64,000 nt of DNA from Micromonospora coriariae (GTDB taxonomy: Bacteria > Actinomycetota > Actinomycetes > Mycobacteriales > Micromonosporaceae). A model generated the notes under the pieces. That model was not told where the DNA came from. It made no database searches and saw only the letters and a program-made list of their open reading frames with translations. The position numbers and the translations under genes were made by a program. The stretch is from assembly GCF_900091455.1 (NCBI RefSeq), contig NZ_LT607412.1, positions 4,774,001-4,838,000 on the forward strand. The letters are read 5' to 3'. This document shows positions 1 to 8,877 of this stretch, piece after piece. Numbering within the stretch: the stretch's first letter is position 1; every line of letters begins with the position of its first letter.

Positions 1-124
1 GTTGGGTTCTGCTGCGTCCACGATGTCTCCTCGTCTGCGGGGGAGCGGCGCCGGGGCGTACCGGGGGAATGGCCGCCGACCCGGCGCCGCGTGCTTCACA
101 GTCTGCTGACCAGGCCACTACGCT

Positions 125-136
125 CGGAAGCTTCCG
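125..136. promoter_or_regulatory. 12-bp perfect palindrome upstream of the XRE gene
   Basis: The sequence CGGAAGCTTCCG is its own reverse complement and lies about 80 bp before the chosen start of the XRE regulator. It could be an autoregulatory operator, but a 12-bp palindrome can arise by chance and there is only one copy. Apart from this I see nothing in positions 1-200. Confidence 0.25.
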
Positions 137-217
137 CAGGTGGGCGGGGAGCACCGGACCGGCACCCGAGAGCGCTTGGGAACCGGCCCGGCCCGCCGTA
201 GAGGAGGTGGAGAGCCG

Positions 218-1015
218 GTGAGCGTGTCCGCGTCGGAGTTCCTGGTCCGCGAGCTGCGCAGGCAGCGCACCCTGGCCGGGCTGACCCAGGACGAGCTGGG
301 CGAGCGGGCGCACTTCTCCGGGAAGCAGGTCAGCGCGGTCGAGCTGGGCACCCGCCCGCCCCGCGAGGACTATCTCGCCGCCGTCGACCGGGCACTGGAC
401 ACCGGCGGGCTCTTCGTGCGGCTCTGGGCCGATCTGGTCAAGGACGACGCCGCGCCGGTCTGGCTACGCGAATGGATCGAGTTCGAACGCGAAGCCGTCC
501 TGCTCCGCTGGTACGAGCCGCTGTACGTTCCGGGGCTCCTCCAGACGGAGGACTATGCGAGAGCCACATTGGCCGGTGGGCGGTTCACCGTTGAGGAGAT
601 CGACCGGGCCGTCGCCTCGCGCCTCGACCGCCAGGTGATCCTGACGCGGGAGAAGCCGCCGCAACTCGTGGCCGTGGTCGACGAGGCGGTGATCCGTCGG
701 CCGGTCGACCGACCTGGGTTGATGGCCGCCCAGCTTGCCAGGCTGGTGGCGCTGGCGGAACTGGACCACGTGCAGTTGCAGGTCGTGCCAGCCGAGACGG
801 GCATGTATCTGGGGATGGCCGGCCAGTTCATCATCGCCGAACTGCCGGACGGCGATCGGGTCGCGCACGCCGACAACCAGCTCACCGCGCAGATCGTGGA
901 GCAGGCCGCAGACGTTGCTAGGCTGTCGGGCACCTGGGAGATCGTGCGGAACGAGGCCCTCTCCCGGCGACAGTCACTCGACTTGATCAAGGAAGTGGCG
1001 AAGACATGGACCTGA
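218..1015 (+). CDS. XRE-family regulator with DUF5753 domain (Scr1-type)
   Basis: This is a 265-residue cytoplasmic DNA-binding protein. An N-terminal XRE helix-turn-helix (about residues 8-60, containing GLTQDELGERA and SGKQVSAVE) is followed by a long C-terminal domain of the DUF5753 type, recognisable from WYEPLYVPGLLQTEDYARA and the late VAHADNQLT stretch. I chose the GTG at 218 because GAGGAGG sits about 10 bases upstream; a longer in-frame version from 140 has no ribosome-binding site. The stop overlaps the ATG of the DUF397 gene by 10 bp, so the two are translationally coupled. Such pairs are very abundant in actinomycetes, where members have been linked to differentiation and to toxin-antitoxin-like behaviour. 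The role of this particular pair is not known. Confidence 0.85.
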   Translation: MSVSASEFLVRELRRQRTLAGLTQDELGERAHFSGKQVSAVELGTRPPREDYLAAVDRALDTGGLFVRLWADLVKDDAAPVWLREWIEFEREAVLLRWYEPLYVPGLLQTEDYARATLAGGRFTVEEIDRAVASRLDRQVILTREKPPQLVAVVDEAVIRRPVDRPGLMAAQLARLVALAELDHVQLQVVPAETGMYLGMAGQFIIAELPDGDRVAHADNQLTAQIVEQAADVARLSGTWEIVRNEALSRRQSLDLIKEVAKTWT

Positions 1016-1194
1016 CGGGTGCCCAGTGGCGCAAGTCGAGCCGGTCCGGCGGCAACGGCGGCTCCTGTGTGGAGGTGGCGGACAACCTGCCGGGTGTGGT
1101 GCTGGTCCGGGACACGAAGGACCGTTCCGGCGGCACCCTCGCCTTCGCGCCGGCCGCCTGGCGGGCCTTCGTCGGCTTCGCCCGCCAACGCTGA
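1006..1194 (+). CDS. DUF397 domain protein
   Basis: This 62-residue protein is almost entirely one DUF397 domain: WRKSSRSGGNGGSCVEVA near the N-terminus, then VLVRDTKDRSGGTLAF and a closing WRAFVGF. DUF397 proteins are normally encoded directly downstream of an XRE/DUF5753 regulator, as here, where the start codon lies inside the end of the upstream gene. The likely role is as an interaction partner or target of that regulator. This is inferred from the conserved pairing; nothing in the protein suggests an enzyme. Confidence 0.85.
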   Translation: MDLTGAQWRKSSRSGGNGGSCVEVADNLPGVVLVRDTKDRSGGTLAFAPAAWRAFVGFARQR

Positions 1195-1241
1195 CCCCAC
1201 CAACGCCGACCCCGCGACGCTGACCCTGCCCGGGCCGGCGG

Positions 1242-3089
1242 TCAGCCCTTCCGGCGACGCGGCCGGTAGCTCGCCACGGTGGCGGGCAGCCCGCGCCGGA
1301 TGATCCCGGCCCAGTCGGTGTCGCCACGCAGCACCGCCGCCGCGGTGTTGCGCGCCTGCTCGGCGGTGAAGTGCGGTGGCAGCATCAGCTCGGCCGGGTC
1401 CACCAGTGCGTTGATCACCGTCGGCCGGTCGGCGGCGAGCGCCCGGTCCCAGAGACCCGGCACCTGGTCGGGAGAGTCGACCAGCTCGCCGTGCAGCCCG
1501 AGCACCTGGGCCCACTGGTGGTAGCCGATGTCCGGCAGCTGCTGACTGTCCGGGAACATCGGCGTCCCCTCGCTGGAGCGCTGCTCCCAGCTGACGAACG
1601 CCAGGTCCCGGTTGTTGAGCACCAGCACCACGAACCGCGGGTCGGCCCAGCTCCGCCAGTACTTGGCCACGGTGATCAGCTCGTTGACGCCGTTCATCTG
1701 CATCGCCCCGTCGCCGATCAGCGCGACCAGGGGTCGGTCGGGGTGGGCGAACTTGGCGCTCAGCGCGTACGGCATGGCGCCGCCCATGGACAGCAGCGTG
1801 CCGGAGAGGCTGGCCAGCATCCCCGGGCGGACCTGCACGTGTCGGGCGTACCAGGCGGTGGCGGTGCCGCAGTCCACGGCGAGCATCACGTTGTCGGGCA
1901 GCCGCTCGCTGAGCGTGCTGAACAGCAGTTGCGGGTTGACCGGGTCGGCGTCCTGCTCGGCCAGGTCGCGCTGCACCCGGCGCCACGTCGAGGTGGCCTC
2001 GGTGATCTCCGTCCGCCACTCGGTCGGCCCAGGGCCGGGACCCAGCTCGCGCAGCAGCGCCCGCAGGGTGGGAGCGGCGTCGCCGGTCAGGTTGACCTCG
2101 GTCGGGTACCGCAGCCCGAGCTGGGTGCCGTCCAGGTCGATCTGCACTCCGCGGGCCTGCCCGGGCGGCGGGTAGAACTCCGAGTACGGCATGTTGCTGC
2201 CCACGATCAGCAGGCGGTCGCAGCGGCTCATCATCTGCCAGCTCGGTCGGGTGCCGAGCAGCCCGATCGCGCCGGTAACCCACGGCTCCCGGTGGTCGAC
2301 GGCGGTGAAGCCGAGCAGCGCGGTGGCCACCCCGGCGCCGAGCCGCTGGGCGACCTCCCGGACCTCGTCCTTCGCGCCGAGGGCGCCCTGCCCCACCAGC
2401 ATCGCCACCCGTTCCCCGCCGCGCAGCACCTCGGCCGCCCGGCGCAGGTCCGCCTCGGGCGGCACGGTCGGCGTGCTGCTCGGCACGTTGCTGGTCTGGT
2501 AGTAGCCGTGCGCGTGCGGCGGGTCCGGGACCGCCGGCTTGTCCTGCAGGTCCGCGGGGAGGATCAGGGCGGTGACCGTACGCCGGGCCAGCGCCGTGCG
2601 GCACGCCCGGTCGACCAGGTGACGGACCTGCGCCGGGTGGTCGAGTTGGGCCAGGAACGCCGCGGCCACATCCTTGTAGAGGGCGAGCAGGTCGACCTCC
2701 TGGTAGTAGCCGCCGCCCTCGGCGGTGACAACGGTGTGCCCGACCAGGGCGATCACCGGCTGGTGGTCGAGCTTGGCGTCGTACAGGCCGTTGAGCAGGT
2801 GGATGGCTCCCGGGCCGCTGGTCACCAGGGCACAGCCCAGCGGCCCGCCGCCGTACTTGACGTGCGCCGAGGCGGCGAAGCCGGCGGTCTCCTCGTGCCG
2901 CACCTGGACGAACTGGGCCCGCTCGTCGGTGCGTTGCAGGGCGGAGGTGAGGCCGTTGATGCCGTCACCGGGGTAGCCGAAGTAGCGGTGCACTCCCCAG
3001 CTGAAGAGGCGAGCGACGATGTGGTCCGCGACGGTCGGGTGCCGGGGCATGGTGCCTGTTTCGCCCGGCGCGGTGTGATCTGCGCTCAC
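1242..3089 (-). CDS. Thiamine-diphosphate-dependent enzyme (pyruvate oxidase / acetolactate synthase-like)
   Basis: This protein of about 615 residues has the three-domain layout of the POX/AHAS family. The N-terminal pyrimidine-binding domain contains the catalytic glutamate region (HEETAGFAASAHVKYGG) and a SGPGAIHLLNG loop. A central Rossmann-like domain follows. The C-terminal pyrophosphate-binding domain carries GDGAMQMNGVNEL and, 20-odd residues later, NN, the usual GDG...NN metal/TPP motif. The substrate is probably pyruvate or another 2-oxo acid; quinone-dependent pyruvate dehydrogenase is the closest everyday label. The GTG at 3089 has GGGAAGGA about 8 bases upstream. An alternative ATG at 3050 removes 13 residues and has no clear ribosome-binding site. 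It stands alone, divergent from the methyltransferase gene. Confidence 0.75.
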   Translation of the reverse strand: MSADHTAPGETGTMPRHPTVADHIVARLFSWGVHRYFGYPGDGINGLTSALQRTDERAQFVQVRHEETAGFAASAHVKYGGGPLGCALVTSGPGAIHLLNGLYDAKLDHQPVIALVGHTVVTAEGGGYYQEVDLLALYKDVAAAFLAQLDHPAQVRHLVDRACRTALARRTVTALILPADLQDKPAVPDPPHAHGYYQTSNVPSSTPTVPPEADLRRAAEVLRGGERVAMLVGQGALGAKDEVREVAQRLGAGVATALLGFTAVDHREPWVTGAIGLLGTRPSWQMMSRCDRLLIVGSNMPYSEFYPPPGQARGVQIDLDGTQLGLRYPTEVNLTGDAAPTLRALLRELGPGPGPTEWRTEITEATSTWRRVQRDLAEQDADPVNPQLLFSTLSERLPDNVMLAVDCGTATAWYARHVQVRPGMLASLSGTLLSMGGAMPYALSAKFAHPDRPLVALIGDGAMQMNGVNELITVAKYWRSWADPRFVVLVLNNRDLAFVSWEQRSSEGTPMFPDSQQLPDIGYHQWAQVLGLHGELVDSPDQVPGLWDRALAADRPTVINALVDPAELMLPPHFTAEQARNTAAAVLRGDTDWAGIIRRGLPATVASYRPRRRKG

Positions 3090-3219
3090 CTGGCTGGTCC
3101 TTCCCGTCGAGTCCCGTACGCCGCACGCCATTCCCCTTCCTTTACGGACAAAACGCCCTCAACGACGTGGGCTCGACCGGCTTCGGAGTGCCCAGCCGGG
3201 CGTCCGGCAGAATCGTCGG

Positions 3220-4029
3220 GTGCCCGTCCACCAGATCACCGACCCCGACGACGACCGGATCGCCGACTACCGCGCGCTCACCGACGTCGAGCTGCGCACC
3301 CGTTGGGAGCCGCCGCACGGCCTGTTCATCGCCGAGGGGGAGCTGGTGCTGCGCCGGGCGTTGCGCGCCGGCTATCCGGCCCGGTCGTACCTGGTCGACG
3401 CCAAGCGCATCGACCAGCTCGCCGACCTGGACACCGGCGACGCGCCCGTCTACGCGGCGACGCAGGACGTGCTGGAACGGGCCACCGGCTTCCACGTACA
3501 CCGGGGGGTGCTGGCGTCGTTCCACCGCCGGCCGCTGCCGGCGGCCGCCGACGTGCTCGCCACCGCGCGCCGGGTGGTGATCCTGGAGGACGTCAACAAC
3601 CACACCAACCTCGGCGCGATCTTCCGGGCGGTGGCGGCCCTCGGGGTGGACGCTGTGCTGCTCTCGCCGAGCTGCGCCGACCCGCTCTACCGGCGCAGCG
3701 TCCGGGTGAGCATGGGAGAGGTCTTCGCCGTGCCGTACGCGAAGCTGGACCCCTGGCCGGACGCGCTCGCCGAGGTCCGGGCGGCCGGGTTCACCGTGCT
3801 GGCGATGACGCCGGCGCCGGACGCCGTGCCGATCCAGCGCCTCGACGCCACCCAGCGGGCCCGCTCGGCGCTGCTGCTCGGCGCCGAGGGCGCCGGCCTG
3901 ACCCGGGCCGCCATGGACGCCGCCGACATCCGGGTGGTCATCCCGATGCGCCGTGGCGTCGACTCACTCAACGTGGCCGCCGCCACCGCCGTGGCCTGCT
4001 GGGAGCTGAGCCGCGACGACCCCTGGTGA
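3220..4029 (+). CDS. TrmH/SpoU-family RNA 2'-O-methyltransferase
   Basis: This 269-residue enzyme probably transfers a methyl group from S-adenosylmethionine to a ribose 2'-OH in tRNA or rRNA. The SPOUT signature is clear. Motif 1 is NNHTNLGAIFRAVAALGVDAV, cut here to its core NHTNLGAIFRA. Motif 2 is LLLGAEGAGL and motif 3 is IPMRRGVDSLNVAAA, which form the trefoil-knot cofactor site. The N-terminal 100 residues (GLFIAEGELVLRRAL, VYAATQDVLE) match the L30e-like substrate-binding extension found in rRNA methyltransferases of this family. The GTG start at 3220 gives the usual family length. The exact target nucleotide cannot be read from sequence. Confidence 0.85.
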   Translation: MPVHQITDPDDDRIADYRALTDVELRTRWEPPHGLFIAEGELVLRRALRAGYPARSYLVDAKRIDQLADLDTGDAPVYAATQDVLERATGFHVHRGVLASFHRRPLPAAADVLATARRVVILEDVNNHTNLGAIFRAVAALGVDAVLLSPSCADPLYRRSVRVSMGEVFAVPYAKLDPWPDALAEVRAAGFTVLAMTPAPDAVPIQRLDATQRARSALLLGAEGAGLTRAAMDAADIRVVIPMRRGVDSLNVAAATAVACWELSRDDPW

Positions 4030-4141
4030 GGGCGCGGACACCCTCGTCAGCCGGTTGGACGCGAAGCAGATCCGTCCGGTGACCGGGCCCGCGGACGGCG
4101 GGATGTCGAGTTCCGGCGTCACGGACTGTAGCGTGGCGGCC

Positions 4142-5911
4142 GTGTTCCCTACCGTCCGTGAGGTCCTCGCCCTCGACCCGGTCCGCCACGGCGCGCCGCG
4201 CGTGGTGGCCGGGGACGCCGGGCTGGACCGGCCCGTGCGCTGGGTGCACGTCGCCGAGGTGCCGGACATCGCCACCCTGCTCGGCGGCGGCGAACTCGTC
4301 CTCACCACCGGCATCGGGCTGCCCGGCGACGACGCGGGGCTGCGCGCGTTCATCGGCGACCTGGCCGACGTCGGCGTCTCCGGGCTCGTCGTCGAGCTGG
4401 GCCGCCGGTACGTCAGCGGGGTGCCCCGGGTGATGGCCGCCGCCGCCGAGCGGCGCGGCCTGCCCCTGGTGGAACTGCGCCGGGCCACCCCGTTCGTACG
4501 GATCACCGAGGCAGTGCACGCGTTGATCGTCGACGCGCAGCTCACCGAGCTGCGCGCCACCGAGGAGATCCACCAGCGGTTCACCGACCTCTCGGTCGAG
4601 GGCGCGGACGCCGCCGAGGTGATCCGGCAGGCCGCCGACCTGTCCGGTTGCCCGGTGGTGTTGGAGAACCTGTCCCGGCAGGTGCTGGGGTACGACCCGG
4701 CGGGGGAGAGCGCCGAGCTGCTGCTGGACGGCTGGGAGCAGCACTCCCGGCGGATCCGCCCGGCCGGGCGGACCGCGTACGACCCCGACAGCGGCTGGCT
4801 GGTGACGGTCGTCGGTGCCCGGGGGCAGGACTGGGGGCGGCTGCTGCTGCGCTGGCCGGCCGGCGGGGAACTGCCCAGCCGCCGAGGCGCCGACCCGGTG
4901 GAACCCGACGCCCGCCCCGGCGGCGGGCCGCCGACCCGGTTCACCATCCTGATCGAGCGGGCCGCGTCCACCCTCGCGCTGGGCCGGCTGATCCGCCGCG
5001 ACGCCGAGGGGCTGGAACGGCAGATCCACCGCACCCTGCTGACCGCGCTGCTCGATCACTCCCGGCCGGTGGACGAGGTGGCCTTGCGGGCGAAGGCGCT
5101 CGGCGTGGTGCTGGAGCGCCGGCACCTGGTCGGCGTGATGGTCCGGCACCGGGCCGACGACCCGGCCGGCGAGGGTGGCCCCGAGGCCGGCCCGGCCCGG
5201 CTGCGGGACCTGTCCGAGGCCGTCGGCCAGGCGCTGCGGGAGTCGAAACTGACCGCGCTGACCAGCGCGGTCGACGACCACTCGGTGGGCGCGCTGCTGG
5301 CCCTGCCGGACCCGGCCGCCGAGGACCGCGCGCTGTCCGCGTTCGCCGCCGCGCTGCGCCGGGTACGCCTCGACGCCGGCGCCGTCCGGACCGCATCCGG
5401 CGCCGACGCGTCCCGGATGGTGTCCGGCGGCGACCCGTCCCGACCGGCCGGCGGCGCTCCGGGCGGCGTGATCGTGGCGGCCGGATCCGGGGTCGGCAGC
5501 CTGCGGGAAGCCCGACGGTCACTGGTCGAGGCGCGCCAGATCGCCGAGGCGGCCCGCCGGGACCGGCGTGACCTGCCGATCTTCCGGCTGCCGCACGTCG
5601 GCCTGGCCGGCCTGCTGCACCTGCTGCGCGACGAGCCCCGGTTGCAGACATTCGTGGAGCGCGAACTCGGGGCACTGCTGGAGTACGACGCCCGGCACCC
5701 CCGCGAGCGGCTGCTCGACACCCTGCGCGCGTACCTGGAGCAGGGGCGCAACAAGTCCGCCGCTGCCGCCGCCGCCCACCTGTCCCGGCCGGCCTTCTAC
5801 GAGCGCCTGGCCCGCATCGCCCGGATCCTCGACGTCGACCTCGACTCCGTCGAAGCCTCCCTCTCCCTACACGTCGCCCTACTAGCCCTGGACGCCGTCC
5901 GCCTCCCCTAA
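4142..5911 (+). CDS. PucR-family transcriptional regulator
   Basis: This regulator of about 589 residues begins with a PucR N-terminal domain (VREVLALDPVRHG, VRWVHVAEVPDIATLLGGGELVLTTG). The middle is a GGDEF-like region rich in Ala, Arg and Pro. The C-terminal PucR helix-turn-helix is LLDTLRAYLEQGRNKSAAA followed by LSRPAFYERLARIA. Family members are ligand-responsive activators of purine, amino-acid and beta-alanine/GABA catabolism. Within 5 kb lie a class-III aminotransferase and a semialdehyde dehydrogenase (10.4-13.2 kb) of the kind such regulators often control, but murL/murD2 intervene, so control of them is only a guess. I chose the GTG at 4142 because conservation begins there; in-frame starts at 4055 and 4103 are possible. 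Confidence 0.85.
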   Translation: MFPTVREVLALDPVRHGAPRVVAGDAGLDRPVRWVHVAEVPDIATLLGGGELVLTTGIGLPGDDAGLRAFIGDLADVGVSGLVVELGRRYVSGVPRVMAAAAERRGLPLVELRRATPFVRITEAVHALIVDAQLTELRATEEIHQRFTDLSVEGADAAEVIRQAADLSGCPVVLENLSRQVLGYDPAGESAELLLDGWEQHSRRIRPAGRTAYDPDSGWLVTVVGARGQDWGRLLLRWPAGGELPSRRGADPVEPDARPGGGPPTRFTILIERAASTLALGRLIRRDAEGLERQIHRTLLTALLDHSRPVDEVALRAKALGVVLERRHLVGVMVRHRADDPAGEGGPEAGPARLRDLSEAVGQALRESKLTALTSAVDDHSVGALLALPDPAAEDRALSAFAAALRRVRLDAGAVRTASGADASRMVSGGDPSRPAGGAPGGVIVAAGSGVGSLREARRSLVEARQIAEAARRDRRDLPIFRLPHVGLAGLLHLLRDEPRLQTFVERELGALLEYDARHPRERLLDTLRAYLEQGRNKSAAAAAAHLSRPAFYERLARIARILDVDLDSVEASLSLHVALLALDAVRLP

Positions 5912-5973
5912 CCCCGCCCCTCCCGCCCCGCCCCGCCCCGCCGCGCCGCCGCGCCGCGCGCCGCCGCCAACAG

Positions 5974-6043
5974 CCCCGTTGATCTAGGGCAAATCACCAT
6001 GAGTTGATCTCCACGCGCAGCGATACGCCCTAGATCGACGGGG
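5974..6043. repeat. 17-bp inverted repeat in a GC-rich stretch between convergent genes
   Basis: The arms CCCCGTTGATCTAGGGC (5974-5990) and GCCCTAGATCGACGGGG (6027-6043) pair with one mismatch around a 36-base loop. They are flanked by low-complexity G/C tracts (about 5915-5970 and 6045-6095) that are roughly complementary to each other. It separates the PucR gene from murL, which converge, so a bidirectional terminator is plausible. Its composition, with an AT-containing core unlike its surroundings, also suggests a dispersed intergenic repeat. Confidence 0.7.
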
Positions 6044-6098
6044 AGCGCGGCGCGGCGCGGGGCGGGGGCGGCGCGGGGAGCGTGGGGCGGGGGCGGGG

Positions 6099-7448
6099 TC
6101 AGGTGAGGGTGGTCAGGGCTTTGGCGTAGGTGGGGGGGACGTGGTTGGGGCCGCCGGGGGTGAAGACGTCCGAGGTGGCGATCGCGGACCAGGCGGTGGC
6201 CGGTACGGCGTCGACCAGGGCGCGGATCACCGGGGCGTCGCGCCACTGGTCCTGCTCGGCGAGCAGGCCGAGGGCCACCACCGACTCCTCGACCTCGCCC
6301 ACGCACTCGAACGGCTTGTGCCCGTCCACGCCCAGCAGCTCGCGGTAGCCGGGGATCTGCGACTCGTCGGCCAGCAGGTCGCCGCCGAAGATGTGGGTGA
6401 CCCGCTCCCGCGGCATGAACGGCGCCATGGCCAGGAAGACGAACCGGCACTTCGGGCAGTCGCGGCACCAGCGTTCGCTCGCGTCGCGCAGCTTGAACGC
6501 GGCGTTGCAGCTGGTCACCACGTCGTCGTACCGGGTGAACTCGGCGAACAGCCGGGCGATGTGCAGCTCGGACAGCGAGCGCAGCAGCGAGAAGTACGGC
6601 TCGGTCAGGCCGGCGTGCTCGGCCAGCGCCGCGCGCAGCAGCCCTTCGGCCTCGACGCCCTTGGACCACTGGTGGTTGATCTCGTGACCGTTCCAGACCA
6701 GGTTCGGGTCGGACGCCGAGCGCTCGTTGGACATCACCACCGGGCCCAGCCCGTGCAGCACCGCGGTCGCCACCGCGATCAGCGAGTTTATCGCGGTCAC
6801 CGGGATGTGGCCGTTCAGCGCGCCGGCGGCGTTCAGGTCGAACAGCACCGGGTCGATCCGCCGCCGCGCGGCCAGCGGGGTCAGCCCGGACGCCTCGTTG
6901 ACCGAGACGATCACGTGGTTCGGGTTGACCGAGAACGGCACCGGGTCCAGTTCGGCCCGGCGTAGCGCCTCCAGGCTGACGATGGAGTCCTTGCCCCCGC
7001 CGACGGCGGAGAGCGGGCGGCGGTCGGAGTCGTCGTACACCCGGGCCGGCGTCACCTCACCGGCGGGCACCTCTGGGCGCAGCTCCAGCACGTGCGGCAG
7101 CTGGTTGCGGTACGCGTACTCCGCCAGGCCCCTGGTGTAGACGGCGGTGACGTAGTCGGCGGTGGCCGCGCCCAACGGCGCCGGCAGCACCAGCCGGGGC
7201 GGCGCGGCGGCCTTGTAGTAACTCACCCCGGCGACCAGGTGCAGCACCTCCAGCACCCGGCCGAGGGTGGCCACCGTCTCGTCCGACGGCGGCTCGGCCG
7301 GCAGCGGAAGAGTGATGACCTCGGTGAACCGCTGCTCGCCGGCCGGGCCGGTCAGGGCGTAGTCGAACAACACCTCGCCGGTGGCGAAGTCGATCGAGTA
7401 GGACGGGAAGGTGAAGGCGTCCATCCGCCGGAGCTGCTCGTTGGGCAC
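6099..7448 (-). CDS. murL: UDP-MurNAc-L-Ala-L-Glu epimerase, MurL
   Basis: This 449-residue cytoplasmic protein matches the MurL family. It would use ATP to epimerise the terminal L-glutamate of UDP-MurNAc-L-Ala-L-Glu to D-glutamate during peptidoglycan precursor synthesis. Visible marks are SAVGGGKDSIVSLE (about residues 147-160, a nucleotide-binding loop), the NERSASDPN segment, and the cysteine cluster WCRDCPKCRFVFLAMAPF. It is transcribed divergently from a MurD-type ligase 82 bp away, the arrangement expected of MurL with its partner MurD2. I chose the GTG at 7448 because TAGTAT ends 5 bases before it and no ribosome-binding site is present, as expected for a leaderless message. The ATG at 7424 (MDAFTFPSYS) is the alternative. 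Confidence 0.85.
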   Translation of the reverse strand: MPNEQLRRMDAFTFPSYSIDFATGEVLFDYALTGPAGEQRFTEVITLPLPAEPPSDETVATLGRVLEVLHLVAGVSYYKAAAPPRLVLPAPLGAATADYVTAVYTRGLAEYAYRNQLPHVLELRPEVPAGEVTPARVYDDSDRRPLSAVGGGKDSIVSLEALRRAELDPVPFSVNPNHVIVSVNEASGLTPLAARRRIDPVLFDLNAAGALNGHIPVTAINSLIAVATAVLHGLGPVVMSNERSASDPNLVWNGHEINHQWSKGVEAEGLLRAALAEHAGLTEPYFSLLRSLSELHIARLFAEFTRYDDVVTSCNAAFKLRDASERWCRDCPKCRFVFLAMAPFMPRERVTHIFGGDLLADESQIPGYRELLGVDGHKPFECVGEVEESVVALGLLAEQDQWRDAPVIRALVDAVPATAWSAIATSDVFTPGGPNHVPPTYAKALTTLT

Positions 7449-7530
7449 ACGCCATACTAGGCCCTGGTTCGTCCGGCCGTGTCCGGACCGGGCCCGCCCT
7501 GCCGCCGCCGCGACCCCCGAGGAGAGCCCC
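7449..7530. promoter_or_regulatory. Divergent murL/murD2 promoter region
   Basis: These 82 bases separate the two starts. On the minus strand TAGTAT (reverse complement of 7454-7459) lies 5 bases before the murL GTG and fits an extended -10 box for a leaderless transcript. On the plus strand GAGGAG at 7519-7524 is the murD2 ribosome-binding site, 6 bases from its GTG. Such a short shared region would allow the two activities to be co-regulated. Confidence 0.5.
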
Positions 7531-8877
7531 GTGCGCCTGTCTGACCTGCGCGGACGTACCGTTGCCGTCTGGGGTACCGGCCGCGAGGGCCGGGCCGCGG
7601 TGACCGCGATCGCCGCGCACGGCCCGGCCGACCTGGTCGCCGTCGACGACAGCGCCAACTTCCTCTCGCTGCCCTGGGACGGCCCGCTGGCCGAGGCGGC
7701 CCCGCTGGTCACCGGTGAGGCGGGCTTCGAGCGGCTGGCCGCCGCGGACGTGGTGGTCCGCTCGCCGGGCGTGCCGCAGACCCACCCGTGGCTGGTCGAG
7801 CTGCGCAAGCGCGGTGTCACGGTCACCCAGGGGACCGCGTTGTGGATGGCCGACCACGCCGCGCGCACCGTAGGGGTCACCGGCAGCAAGGGCAAGAGCA
7901 CCACGTCCAGCCTGATCAGCCACCTGCTCACCGCGACGGGCCGGCCGAACGTCTTCGGCGGCAACATCGGCGTGCCGACCCTCGACCTGCCGGAGGCCGA
8001 GCTGTACGTGCTGGAGCTGTCCAGCTACCAGTGCAGCGACCTCAGCGACTCGCCCCGGGTGGCCGTGGTCACCTCGCTCTTCCCGGAGCACCTGGACGCC
8101 CACGGCGGGGAGCGGGAGTACTACCGGGACAAGCTCAACCTGCTCGCCCACGGCCCGGAGACGATAGTGGTGAACGGCGCCGACCCCCGGCTCGCCGCCG
8201 AGCTGGGTGATCGCCCGGCCGTCCGTGCCGGTCGCCCGGACACCACAAACGTCGCCACCGGCGCCGACGGCACGCCCTGGTTCCACCTCGGCGACCAGCC
8301 GCTCTTCCCGCGCGCCGTGCTGCCCCTGGTCGGCCGGCACAACGAGGGCAACCTCTGCGTCGCGCTCGCCGTGCTCGACGCGCTCGGGGTGGACGTGGTC
8401 GCCGGCAGGGACACGCTCGCCATCGCGGTCGCCGAGTTCCAGGGGCTGGCGCACCGGCTCACCGAGATCGCCGACCCGTCCGGGCTGACGTTCGTCGACG
8501 ACACCCTGGCCACCAGCCCGTACGCGGCCATGCACGCCATCGACGCGTACGACGGCCGGCCGTTGACGGTGATCGTCGGGGGCACCGACCGGGGTCTGGA
8601 CTACACGCCGCTGGCCGAGCACCTGGCGGAGCGGGAGCTGACCGTGATCGGCATCCCGGACAGCGGTCGCCGGATCGTGGAGGCGCTCGCCAACGTGCCC
8701 AAGGTGCGTACCGAGCTGGTCGACGACCTGGTGGAGGCGGTGCGGCTGTCCCGGGAGCTGACCCCGGCCGGTGGGGTGGTGCTGCTGTCCCCGGCCGCGC
8801 CGAGCTACGGCCGGTTCCGCAACTTCGAGCACCGCTCGGAGGTCTTCGCCGAGGCCGTTCGCGACACCGCGGGCTGA
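7531..8877 (+). CDS. murD2: UDP-MurNAc-L-alanine--L-glutamate ligase, MurD2
   Basis: This is a 448-residue Mur ligase. The N-terminal Rossmann-like domain (VAVWGTGREGRAAV) binds the UDP-sugar. The central ATPase domain has the P-loop GVTGSKGKST at residues 115-124, then YVLELSSYQCSDL and VVTSLFPEHLDAH. The C-terminal domain includes EFQGLAHRLTEIA, TFVDDTLATSP, IVGGTDRGLDY and LLSPAAPSYGRFRNF. These are MurD features, but its head-to-head partner is MurL. In the MurL pathway the ligase adds L-Glu (MurD2), so I assign L-Glu rather than D-Glu specificity from context. A GAGGAG ribosome-binding site supports the GTG at 7531. If a normal murD exists in the division cluster elsewhere, this gene is a second route. 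Confidence 0.85.
   Translation: MRLSDLRGRTVAVWGTGREGRAAVTAIAAHGPADLVAVDDSANFLSLPWDGPLAEAAPLVTGEAGFERLAAADVVVRSPGVPQTHPWLVELRKRGVTVTQGTALWMADHAARTVGVTGSKGKSTTSSLISHLLTATGRPNVFGGNIGVPTLDLPEAELYVLELSSYQCSDLSDSPRVAVVTSLFPEHLDAHGGEREYYRDKLNLLAHGPETIVVNGADPRLAAELGDRPAVRAGRPDTTNVATGADGTPWFHLGDQPLFPRAVLPLVGRHNEGNLCVALAVLDALGVDVVAGRDTLAIAVAEFQGLAHRLTEIADPSGLTFVDDTLATSPYAAMHAIDAYDGRPLTVIVGGTDRGLDYTPLAEHLAERELTVIGIPDSGRRIVEALANVPKVRTELVDDLVEAVRLSRELTPAGGVVLLSPAAPSYGRFRNFEHRSEVFAEAVRDTAG

Noticed and set aside
1371..4082. 903-codon plus-strand open frame
   Set aside because: It is antisense to the thiamine-diphosphate enzyme and out of frame with the methyltransferase. The composition is of a shadow frame and there is no domain.
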